DNA of 31,522 bases from a virus. The stretch covers positions 1 through 31,522 of the IMG/VR virus record IMGVR_UViG_3300032288_001687; one strand, given 5' to 3'. Every line of letters starts with the position of its first letter. Position 1 is the first letter of the stretch. Positions 7,764 through 12,735 of the stretch are shown piece by piece. Under the pieces are notes generated by a model. That model saw nothing but the letters and a program-made list of their open reading frames with translations, had not been told where the DNA came from and did no database searches. Made by a program: the position numbers and the translations under genes.

Positions 7764-8361
7764 CCGTATCCGCTACCGACCATCGAGAAGAATCCTCAGC
7801 CTGCCAAACGGTATCGAGAGTCCGGTACTTTCGGTCTCCTGGACGAGGATCGTTTCCGACGTAATAGGCATCGGCAAAGGCGACTCGATTGGTTGGCAGA
7901 GCGGCGACTTGTCCGTTGGCCAGCAGTATGACATGAGCGCATTTGTTTTGCTCGGGAATTGACAGCCAGCCAGAGCGGTCATCGCTATCAGCCAGCCAGT
8001 CAATCGTAAACCAATAAACACCTTGCACCGTCTCTCTATTTCGCAGCGTTGCGACGCATTGATGATCTCGCAGAAAATCGAAGCACGTCACGACCGGTTT
8101 AAATGAAAAACAATCCCATAACTGCAACTGCTCGAGGTCGTGAATGTCTTGAGGTTTATACTCCTCTATGGGAGTTGTCCACAGGAAATGCACAGGCACG
8201 TGGCGAAAGTGGGCTCCGCTCTTAAACAGAACGTGAAACTGGAGGGCGCGTCCACGATACGATTGTATCGCAAACGCAACTCCCTCTTCAAACCCCGTCC
8301 CGTCGGCGATTATATGCTGCCTAGGAACATAAACCTTTTTTGGCGGAATGTCGGCGTTCAT
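7747..8361 (-). CDS. Hypothetical protein, 204 aa
   Basis: I do not recognise this family. It is rich in aromatic residues, Asp and His, with alternating hydrophobic patterns suggesting mixed alpha/beta folding, and a very polar C-terminus ending D-T-D-E-H-H-Y. No signal peptide, membrane segment or nucleotide-binding motif is visible. The ATG at 8361 overlaps the upstream stop as ATGA. Its ribosome binding site is unusual: a purine run (G-A-A-repeats) that also encodes the lysine tail of the upstream protein. Position between a small basic protein and the nuclease suggests a DNA metabolism or host-takeover role, but nothing in the protein shows this. Confidence 0.7.
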   Translation of the reverse strand: MNADIPPKKVYVPRQHIIADGTGFEEGVAFAIQSYRGRALQFHVLFKSGAHFRHVPVHFLWTTPIEEYKPQDIHDLEQLQLWDCFSFKPVVTCFDFLRDHQCVATLRNRETVQGVYWFTIDWLADSDDRSGWLSIPEQNKCAHVILLANGQVAALPTNRVAFADAYYVGNDPRPGDRKYRTLDTVWQAEDSSRWSVADTDEHHY

Positions 8362-8498
8362 TTCTTTTTCTTTTTCTTCTCAGCACCGGTTATTTTGCCA
8401 GCGTTAATAGATGCGTAAAACACTTGTTCGCCTTTGTCCTTGCCATACTCTTTCTCGAGCGCAGCTCTTATCTTTTGTCCCTTTTTAGTCAGCGGCAT
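8358..8498 (-). CDS. Small conserved phage protein with poly-lysine tail
   Basis: A 46-aa protein beginning M-P-L-T-K-K-G-Q-K-I, then Y-G-K-D-K-G-E-Q-V-F-Y-A-S-I-N-A-G-K-I-T-G and ending in six lysines. I recognise the type from many phage genomes, where similar 45-60-residue proteins of unknown function occur. A perfect AGGAGG at 8505-8510 with a 6-base spacer fixes the ATG at 8498. A longer frame upstream to 8582 is the shadow of the neighbouring gene. The strongly basic protein could bind nucleic acid; that is inference. The A-rich tail doubles as the translation signal of the next gene. Confidence 0.75.
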   Translation of the reverse strand: MPLTKKGQKIRAALEKEYGKDKGEQVFYASINAGKITGAEKKKKKK

Positions 8499-8679
8499 GA
8501 TTTTCCTCCTTGTTGTCGTTTTCAAATCGTAGGCGGTCCAGCGGCATCCAAACCGGCCGGTGGTCCCACTCGACGACTGCACCGGCGATTTCTTCTATGG
8601 CCATCCAGCCGCAGAAAAATACTGGTACCCAGATATCTTCGCTCAAATTTTTACAAGCTTGCATCCTAATTTTGTACAT
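8485..8679 (-). CDS. Small hypothetical protein, 64 aa
   Basis: A short acidic protein with a Trp-rich centre (D-I-W-V-P-V-F-F-C-G-W, V-E-W-D-H-R-P-V-W) and a polar tail. No domain is recognised. The ATG at 8679 is preceded by CGGAGG with a suitable spacer, and the 14-base overlap with the next gene matches the compact operon style. The wording of the centre, W-M-P-L near the end, recalls short DUF551-like or substrate-clamp proteins, but it is too weak to assign. Confidence 0.6.
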   Translation of the reverse strand: MYKIRMQACKNLSEDIWVPVFFCGWMAIEEIAGAVVEWDHRPVWMPLDRLRFENDNKEENHAAD

Positions 8680-8690
8680 GCAGTCCTCCG

Positions 8691-9014
8691 TTAAAAAGGT
8701 ATGTCGTCGTCGTCAAAAGGAACGCCACCGTCGAACCCAGCTTTCGGCACCGCTATATCGACTCCCAGGACCGACACAGTACGGATCTCGCCTCGAGGCG
8801 TATCGAATGTCCGCAAAAAGTCAATCGCCTTTGTCAGGCAGTGAGACAGATCCTCGAGATCGCGCAGGTAGTAGTACCGGCTATCCTTGTACTCTCCCGT
8901 AGTCTTGTCCTTGTACCGTTTTGAAATACTCGCCGAATGCCTTCCGTCGTCTCCCCAGATTGTAACCTTGACGCCTGTGCTTTCTCCTCTAAACTCGTGT
9001 TTTGGTTTTCCCAT
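8691..9014 (-). CDS. SSB-like single-stranded DNA-binding protein with acidic tail
   Basis: A 107-aa protein. The last residues, F-D-D-D-D-I-P-F, are the classic acidic tip of bacterial and phage SSB proteins, through which partners are recruited. The body is short, with a basic, strand-rich N-terminus (G-V-K-V-T-I-W-G, S-A-S-I-S-K-R-Y), an aromatic patch Y-Y-Y and one helix (about 52-68), and it does not show an obvious OB fold. It may be a PC4/whirly-like or otherwise divergent ssDNA-binding domain. GAGGG precedes the ATG at 9014. Being in the same operon as an annealase supports a role in ssDNA handling. The tail is seen; the binding activity is inferred. Confidence 0.65.
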   Translation of the reverse strand: MGKPKHEFRGESTGVKVTIWGDDGRHSASISKRYKDKTTGEYKDSRYYYLRDLEDLSHCLTKAIDFLRTFDTPRGEIRTVSVLGVDIAVPKAGFDGGVPFDDDDIPF

Positions 9015-9015
9015 G

Positions 9016-9324
9016 TTATTCCCTCATAAACTCGTCAATCGCATCACGGTCCCGAAACGCCAAGGGCGCTCGAAACAACTGGACGCCGTTACGGTTATAG
9101 TCCAACACCTCCACCGCACTACAGTCCGCCAGAGCATCCAGGATGGCCAAGGCGAGGCTTTCGGCGGTCAGTTCGTAGTTGGCCTCAACCAGCTCTTTCA
9201 GCTCCGTGGCGGTCGCTATAGCGTGCGTGTAGTCGTGAGGAACCCGTCGCCAGATCCGCACGTCCCATTTTCCGGTCGAAACCCGCTCGACCCGTCTCAC
9301 CATTACGTCAAATCTACAGATCAT
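9016..9324 (-). CDS. Hypothetical protein, 102 aa
   Basis: Unknown family. The ATG at 9324 has GGAGGG 9 bases upstream and overlaps the previous gene by 11 bases. A longer frame to a TTG at 9357 lacks a ribosome binding site. The protein begins with a basic strand-like region (M-I-C-R-F-D-V-M-V-R-R-V-E-R-V) and continues with an Ala/Leu-rich helical part from about 40 to 75. It lies one base upstream of the SSB-like gene, so the two are probably co-translated. Confidence 0.6.
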   Translation of the reverse strand: MICRFDVMVRRVERVSTGKWDVRIWRRVPHDYTHAIATATELKELVEANYELTAESLALAILDALADCSAVEVLDYNRNGVQLFRAPLAFRDRDAIDEFMRE

Positions 9325-9661
9325 CGCTTTGAACCCTCCGAAACTCAAAGAAACCAATATGCTCAGGGTATTTCAGGACGAAAACCCGTGCATAATACGG
9401 AGCAAACGTATTGTTAACTTTCCAGTCCTTGCCTCCCTCGACCGTCGTGTCCCATCGTATACGCTCCAGGATTGCATTTGCGCCAGCCGTTTTTTTGCGT
9501 GCTATGAGGTCCAACGTCATCGCCTCAAACGCCTTCCACACGTCCGGATTTTCCGCATACTGATTCAGAAACCGAGCCACCTTTTCGGGCTCGTATCCCC
9601 ACTCGACCAGGTACCGCTCGACCTCCGACCGACTCAACTTACGTTTTACAATTTCACTCAT
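9314..9661 (-). CDS. Conserved phage protein of unknown function, 115 aa
   Basis: A 115-aa protein of a type I recognise from many phage early regions: an N-terminal helix-rich part with N-P-D-V-W-K-A-F-E, then A-N-A-I-L-E-R-I-R-W-D-T, N-N-T-F-A-P-Y-Y-A-R and P-E-H-I-G-F-F-E-F-R. No biochemical function is known to me. It is the first gene after the 281-base gap. GGAGG lies 11 bases upstream and TAGG closer to the ATG at 9661. It likely starts a separately controlled sub-operon. Confidence 0.75.
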   Translation of the reverse strand: MSEIVKRKLSRSEVERYLVEWGYEPEKVARFLNQYAENPDVWKAFEAMTLDLIARKKTAGANAILERIRWDTTVEGGKDWKVNNTFAPYYARVFVLKYPEHIGFFEFRRVQSDDL

Positions 9662-9774
9662 ATACCTACCATCCTCCGCATACTTACCACGTAACTGAAA
9701 ATTATTTTCACAAATCTACACTTTTCCCCTCTTGACAACCATTTTGCGACCACGCTAGATCACTCGTATTGGCT

Positions 9775-9796
9775 GTCAATCCTAGATCGGATTGAC
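9775..9796. promoter_or_regulatory. Perfect inverted repeat, candidate operator
   Basis: GTCAATCC and GGATTGAC form perfect 8-base arms around a 6-base spacer TAGATC. Size and spacing suit a dimeric repressor. It lies in the leader of the 115-aa gene and overlaps a second hairpin at 9787-9803. The function is inferred from symmetry only. Confidence 0.5.
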
Positions 9797-9803
9797 GATC
9801 CGA
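9787..9803. promoter_or_regulatory. Hairpin overlapping the 9775-9796 palindrome
   Basis: TCGGAT, loop TGACG, ATCCGA: a perfect 6-base stem with a 5-base loop. It shares bases 9789-9796 with the neighbouring palindrome, so in RNA the two stems exclude each other. No T-run follows on either strand, so it is not a simple terminator. Confidence 0.4.
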
Positions 9804-9856
9804 ACCGCGAGTAAAGTGCTTTCCTCGATAGTCGTTGTCTTTCCTCCTCAATATAA

Positions 9857-9885
9857 AATTAAAAAAAGCTTGCTTGTTACAACTT
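9857..9885 (-). promoter_or_regulatory. Possible leftward promoter in the gap
   Basis: On the minus strand a TTGTAA element is followed after about 18-19 bases by TTTTAT/TTTATA, within a T-rich tract, upstream of the 115-aa gene. Several -10 registers are possible and none is close to consensus, so this is a weak candidate. Confidence 0.25.
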
Positions 9886-9942
9886 GCGACGACAATCGCA
9901 TAGCCGACTGCACAAGGCGTGCGCCGTCGCACGAGCGTGTAT

Positions 9943-10242
9943 CTACGCATCGGGAGGAGTTATTAGACTGACGTGATCCTCGTCGATTTGTAGTGCGAGA
10001 TGCCGACATACGACCGCCATCCCCATTTTGAAACCGGCGAGAAACTCCTCCGGATTTTGATGCGTATCGTCGTCGTCCAGCATCGTGACTTTTGTTTCCC
10101 CAGCCGCACATTCAACAGCAGCTCGGAACATCCAAAACGCTCCCGATACGAAAGCATCCTCAACTCCCTCCTGGCATTCGAAACCGTGACTATCCGGATT
10201 CTCCTTGTAATAGTCTAACGCTGTTTTTCTAATCTTTTTCAT
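9943..10242 (-). CDS. Hypothetical protein, 99 aa
   Basis: Unknown family. The N-terminus is basic (M-K-K-I-R-K), then comes an acidic, helix-rich body with two similar small-residue motifs: A-F-V-S-G-A-F-W-M at about 30-38 and F-L-A-G-F-K-M-G-M at about 67-75, suggesting an internal helical repeat. AAGGGG precedes the ATG at 10242. The start overlaps the stop of a small reading frame (10239-10340). It is the last gene before the 281-base gap. Confidence 0.65.
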   Translation of the reverse strand: MKKIRKTALDYYKENPDSHGFECQEGVEDAFVSGAFWMFRAAVECAAGETKVTMLDDDDTHQNPEEFLAGFKMGMAVVCRHLALQIDEDHVSLITPPDA

Positions 10243-10340
10243 TTTAGACCCCTTAAAACTAAGTAACTTTCCAGCATGTCCAAGTAAACTTCGTTCGCAG
10301 ACGTGCCGGTCTTTTTGGCAAGTTCCTGCAACGCCTTGTC
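10239..10340 (-). pseudogene. Small gene-like frame lacking a start codon
   Basis: This frame reads D-K-A-L-Q-E-L-A-K-K-T-G-T-S-A-N-E-V-Y-L and ends L-R-G-L-K before a TGA that overlaps the next ATG as ATGA. Composition and the coupled stop are those of a real gene. Upstream is a perfect AGGAGG with a well-spaced ATG at 10342, but that ATG is in a different frame and reaches a stop after 22 Cys/Arg-rich codons. One missing G after the ATG, or a -1 slip straight after initiation, would give a 34-aa product. It is either a frameshifted gene or a sequencing error. Confidence 0.5.
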
Positions 10341-10351
10341 ATTTTTCCCTC

Positions 10352-11254
10352 CTATATGTTTGGAAAATCATCTTGTTTACCTTCTTCGATTGCTTCTTCC
10401 GGTACGATGCACTGGGTAAGTTTTTTCAGCCTAATACGCGACCGCCAGAAGTTATCTCGCACACGCTCGGCGAGATTGTGCGTCAAGTAGGCTTCGGCCT
10501 TTTCCTTCGCCTCTCCCTCGAGCGCTCCTGTATCGTAAAAGGTCGTGAGCTGGGCAATATGGTCGCTCCCCTTACGTGTGGGCGCTTTTGGTGCAGCGGC
10601 AATCGCGTCGGCTATAGTCACAGCCTCCCGCACATAGCCGTTTGCTTTCGCCTCAGTGTGGACCTCCTCCGGCTCCGTCGTGCGGCAGTCTTCAAAAATC
10701 TCGACCGTTTTCCCTTCGAACCTTGGCGGTTGGTATTCAGCCGGCATTTCCTCAGCGGTATACAAACCGTTTAATTGACTCGGGAAGGCTTTCCGAAGCG
10801 CTATCGACTCAGCGACCTTCTTAATCATGATGCGAGGAGCGCTCGTCCACATTCCGCGAGGCTTTTTGTAATCAGCGAGGAGCGCTTCTCCTTCCTGTGG
10901 TATGCGTCGATCTTTGCGGTATACACGGCACCAAGCGCCGATAAAACTGCCGTCCGGTACGCTCTTGACCCATTCGCCGGTAGCCGAAATCATGCCAGTC
11001 TCAGCGCCGTCAAACTCGGGAAAAGAGTTAGCGAGCGTCCAGAAACCGTTGATGCCTGTCATCATTTGCAGGCGGCCGGATTGTTGATCTTTGATAAACC
11101 AAATCTCCTTCTTGAACGGGTTTAACCCCGTGCTCTTGCAGAATTGAACAAACATCTCAAACTCTGCCACGGTCGCTCCGACTGCTACGGTATTACGCAG
11201 CGTCGTCAAAAGTTCCTGCGAGCTATAGTCGATTGTCGTTAGTGCGTTAGTCAT
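10352..11254 (-). CDS. bet: Bet/RecT-family single-strand annealing protein
   Basis: A 300-aa protein matching phage recombination protein Bet (Red-beta/RecT superfamily). The signature is in the N-terminal half: F-V-Q-F-C-K-S-T-G-L-N-P-F-K-K-E-I-W-F at about 32-50, then M-T-G-I-N-G-F-W-T-L-A, G-A-W-C-R-V-Y-R-K-D-R, and a C-terminal core part with M-I-K-K-V-A-E-S-I-A-L-R-K-A-F-P. These proteins anneal complementary ssDNA and usually pair with a 5'-3' exonuclease. None is recognised here, but a VRR-NUC nuclease and an SSB-like protein are in the same operon. The ATG at 11254 has AGGAGG 6 bases upstream. The C-terminal about 100 residues are acidic and variable. Confidence 0.9.
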   Translation of the reverse strand: MTNALTTIDYSSQELLTTLRNTVAVGATVAEFEMFVQFCKSTGLNPFKKEIWFIKDQQSGRLQMMTGINGFWTLANSFPEFDGAETGMISATGEWVKSVPDGSFIGAWCRVYRKDRRIPQEGEALLADYKKPRGMWTSAPRIMIKKVAESIALRKAFPSQLNGLYTAEEMPAEYQPPRFEGKTVEIFEDCRTTEPEEVHTEAKANGYVREAVTIADAIAAAPKAPTRKGSDHIAQLTTFYDTGALEGEAKEKAEAYLTHNLAERVRDNFWRSRIRLKKLTQCIVPEEAIEEGKQDDFPNI

Positions 11255-11504
11255 TGTTTCCTCCTAAGGTTTTTGACATTTTATTTTGTAAATCTTGATC
11301 TACTCGTACCGCATACCCCAGGGCCAGAGCCGTTGAGATAGCCTTGCGATAGGTCGAAAACGTTGGGTACACGTCGGAAAAAGTTCCGTGCGGATAGTCC
11401 GCTTGAGGGTGTTTCCAATATGCCGTTCCCGACTTGGTTGTCGTTACCTCCACGATCCGCTGGTCGGCTTGGTATGCGTTTGCTGGGTATATTTTTGTTT
11501 GCAT
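11247..11504 (-). CDS. Hypothetical protein, 85 aa
   Basis: Unknown family. AAGGAG with a 6-base spacer fixes the ATG at 11504, and the gene overlaps the bet start by 8 bases, so the two are coupled. The middle reads G-T-A-Y-W-K-H-P-Q-A-D-Y-P-H-G-T-F, followed by a helix with L-A-L-G-Y-A-V. It may be a small accessory of the annealase; this is only positional. Confidence 0.65.
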   Translation of the reverse strand: MQTKIYPANAYQADQRIVEVTTTKSGTAYWKHPQADYPHGTFSDVYPTFSTYRKAISTALALGYAVRVDQDLQNKMSKTLGGNND

Positions 11505-11519
11505 GGTGGTCTCCTTTGC

Positions 11520-11657
11520 TTATACGGTTGCAGTTTTGGTGGAGGCTTGTGCCGCTCGTGACGCTTTGATTGCTTGGGCTTTTGTCATGTAGTCTAACGA
11601 GCCGTCAGCCAAAAGTATGGCGTAATCGGGGAAGCCTTTATTGCCACGAAAATCTTT
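11520..11657 (-). pseudogene. Downstream part of a gene cut by an in-frame TAA
   Basis: Directly after the TAA at 11658-11660, the same frame stays open for 45 codons: K-D-F-R-G-N-K-G-F-P-D-Y-A-I-L-L-A-D-G-S and on to T-K-T-A-T-V and a TAA at 11520-11522. It has coding composition but no ATG or ribosome binding site at its head. In related phage proteins I recall, the sequence G-D-I-x-A-R-G-Q-K-D-F-R is continuous, so the TAA replaces a CAA Gln codon. This is a nonsense mutation, a readthrough site or a sequence error. Confidence 0.6.
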
Positions 11658-11837
11658 TTATCCGTGCATGATAATGTCGCCGGCGTTAGCCTCAATCTCT
11701 AACAAGCCTTCCTCGCCAGGCGTTCCGAGCCAAATGCCCCACTCGATAACTTTGCCGTCCGAGTTGGCGATCCGTGCAATATACGGGCGGCCGTATCTTT
11801 TTTCGTTGTATGCGTGTGTCTTTATTGATTGCTTCAT
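11658..11837 (-). CDS. First leftward gene, conserved early phage protein, truncated by a stop
   Basis: A 59-aa product: M-K-Q-S-I-K-T-H-A-Y-N-E-K-R-Y-G-R-P-Y-I-A-R-I, then W-G-x-W-L-G-T-P-G-E-E-G-L-L-E-I and A-N-A-G-D-I-I-M-H-G before TAA. The pattern is one I recognise from many phage early genes that normally extend to about 100 residues; the rest is present in frame beyond the stop. The function is unknown. GGAG at 11844-11847 with a 6-base spacer supports the ATG at 11837, rather than an upstream in-frame start at 11903 that lies inside the promoter region. It is the first gene from the leftward promoter. Confidence 0.65.
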   Translation of the reverse strand: MKQSIKTHAYNEKRYGRPYIARIANSDGKVIEWGIWLGTPGEEGLLEIEANAGDIIMHG

Positions 11838-11863
11838 AACTATCTCCAAAACGCTTAATTGCG

Positions 11864-11883
11864 TATTGTGAAAATACACAATA
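11864..11883. promoter_or_regulatory. Operator palindrome over the leftward -10 element
   Basis: TATTGTG and CACAATA are perfect 7-base arms around AAAATA. The spacer is exactly the -10 hexamer (TATTTT on the minus strand) of the leftward promoter, so a bound dimer would block it. The half-site TATTGTG recurs at 11965-11971 inside the HTH gene. Confidence 0.6.
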
Positions 11884-11899
11884 GCCGGACGATGCGCAA
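11871..11899 (-). promoter_or_regulatory. Leftward promoter of the early operon
   Basis: On the minus strand TTGCGC (plus 11894-11899) lies 17 bases upstream of TATTTT (plus 11871-11876), a sigma-70-type arrangement. The predicted start near 11864 gives a 27-base leader containing the GGAG site of the first gene. Confidence 0.6.
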
Positions 11900-11923
11900 G
11901 CAATTATTGCAAAAAAGCGCATC
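11891..11923. promoter_or_regulatory. Nested palindromes between the divergent promoters
   Basis: Outer arms GATGCGC (11891-11897) and GCGCATC (11917-11923) enclose an inner palindrome GCAAT-T-ATTGC (11900-11910). The element covers both -35 hexamers, leftward TTGCGC and rightward TTGCAA, so it is a likely shared operator or activator site. Confidence 0.55.
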
Positions 11924-11935
11924 ATGACGTAAAAT
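11907..11935 (+). promoter_or_regulatory. Rightward promoter giving a leaderless mRNA
   Basis: TTGCAA (11907-11912), a 17-base spacer, TAAAAT (11930-11935). With the usual spacing, +1 falls at 11942, the A of the HTH gene's ATG. No ribosome binding site precedes that ATG, which agrees with a leaderless transcript. Confidence 0.6.
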
Positions 11936-11941
11936 AATTGA

Positions 11942-12163
11942 ATGAGACGTGAACCCCTCCCGATTATTGTGCGGAAACATTTAGGCGTGACCCAGTATAA
12001 GTTAGCGAAACTTATGGGGAAAAGTCCGAGTACTTATCGGGCAACGGCGATGCACGCAAAGAAAATGTCGTTGTCGGATCTTGCTCGTTTGCGAAAAGTC
12101 GGAGGGTATTCTTGGCAAGCTTTTGGGGCTCTTATCGATGCGCAGGCGGGGTCGGATGACTAA
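11942..12163 (+). CDS. Small HTH (Cro/CI-like) transcriptional regulator, leaderless
   Basis: A 73-aa basic protein with a helix-turn-helix core at about residues 15-45 (V-T-Q-Y-K-L-A-K-L-M-G-K-S-P-S-T-Y-R-A, then S-L-S-D-L-A-R-L). It is close to the length of Cro-type proteins, with no oligomerisation or cleavage domain. It is the first rightward gene and faces the early operon across overlapping operators, the classic position of a phage switch regulator. No ribosome binding site precedes the ATG, and the promoter places +1 on the ATG itself. It probably represses the leftward promoter and perhaps its own. The HTH call is from pattern, and the regulatory targets are inferred. Confidence 0.75.
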   Translation: MRREPLPIIVRKHLGVTQYKLAKLMGKSPSTYRATAMHAKKMSLSDLARLRKVGGYSWQAFGALIDAQAGSDD

Positions 12164-12362
12164 AACACCTGAAGAGTTGGCAGAGGACTGGATTATTAAA
12201 GAAGTAAGCCCTCATACTGCTGAAAGACTAGCTAAAAAAGCATTTTTAGCGGGTTGGAAAGCTGGCTATGGAAAAGGTTTTCATCAAGGAACCAATACAA
12301 ATTGGGAATCTATTATGAGTCAGGTTTACAAACAAATAGGATATGACGATGAAAACACCTGA
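12156..12362 (+). CDS. Small protein related to the N-terminus of its neighbour
   Basis: A 68-aa protein starting M-T-K-T-P-E-E-L-A-E-D-W and containing K-A-F-L-A-G-W-K-A-G. The next gene begins M-K-T-P-D-E-L-A-R-D-Y and contains K-A-F-L-A-G-Y-Q-A, so the two are paralogues. This copy lacks the DUF551 domain. The ATG at 12156 lies 8 bases inside the HTH gene with GCGGGG upstream. A longer frame to 12081 is a shadow of the HTH gene. The function is unknown. Confidence 0.65.
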   Translation: MTKTPEELAEDWIIKEVSPHTAERLAKKAFLAGWKAGYGKGFHQGTNTNWESIMSQVYKQIGYDDENT

Positions 12363-12735
12363 TGAGTTGGCGAGAGATTATTGCGATCCTATTTTATCCG
12401 ATGAATACGCAAAGGCTATAGGTCGAGAGGATTGGATTGGCACTAAATGTGTTTGGGTTGGCGAAGGTCATGAAATGTATAAAGCCTTTCTTGCTGGCTA
12501 CCAAGCCGCAGCGCCGCAGTGGATTAGCGTGGAGGATAGGCTGCCGGAGATAGGCAATCGAAGGAGCAAAGATGTATTGATTTTGGATGAGTATGGAGAA
12601 ATGAGTGTTGAGCCATTTGAAATAATTAACAATGAAATTGTAGTTGAATGGGGGGAGGCTGGTGCACGTCCATTATCCGATTTTACCCATTGGATGCCAT
12701 TACCTGAGCCGCCGAAGGAGGAAGGATGGACATAG
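12349..12735 (+). CDS. DUF551 domain protein
   Basis: A 128-aa protein. Residues about 58-122 match DUF551: W-I-S-V-E-D-R-L-P-E at the start, V-L-I-L in the middle and T-H-W-M-P-L-P-E-P-P at the end. The domain is common in phages and prophages of Gram-negative bacteria and its function is unknown. The N-terminal about 55 residues are a paralogue of the preceding 68-aa protein. I prefer the ATG at 12349, which has AGGA with about 8 bases spacing, to the in-frame ATG at 12343. It overlaps the previous gene by 14 bases and the methyltransferase by 10. Confidence 0.8.
   Translation: MKTPDELARDYCDPILSDEYAKAIGREDWIGTKCVWVGEGHEMYKAFLAGYQAAAPQWISVEDRLPEIGNRRSKDVLILDEYGEMSVEPFEIINNEIVVEWGEAGARPLSDFTHWMPLPEPPKEEGWT

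Larger units (their letters stand above)
9662..9942. other. Non-coding gap inside the leftward operon
   Basis: No supported gene lies here on either strand. A minus-strand frame to an ATG at 9950 has pyrimidines instead of a ribosome binding site and shadow-like composition. The gap holds a T-rich, promoter-like stretch (about 9847-9885), an orphan AGGAGG (minus strand, 9843-9848) with no start codon in range, two overlapping palindromes (9775-9803), and a 7-base direct repeat CTAGATC at 9755-9761 and 9782-9788. It is the only long gap in an otherwise overlapping operon, so it is probably a regulatory leader. Confidence 0.7.

Noticed and set aside
9708-9950. 80-aa open frame in the early-operon gap
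   Set aside because: The ATG at 9950 is preceded by pyrimidines on that strand, and the translated sequence shows no gene-like pattern.
11658-11660. Reassignment of TAA to glutamine
   Set aside because: TAA ends other clear genes here (for example terL and the nozzle gene), so a genome-wide recoding does not fit; a local mutation or error is more likely.
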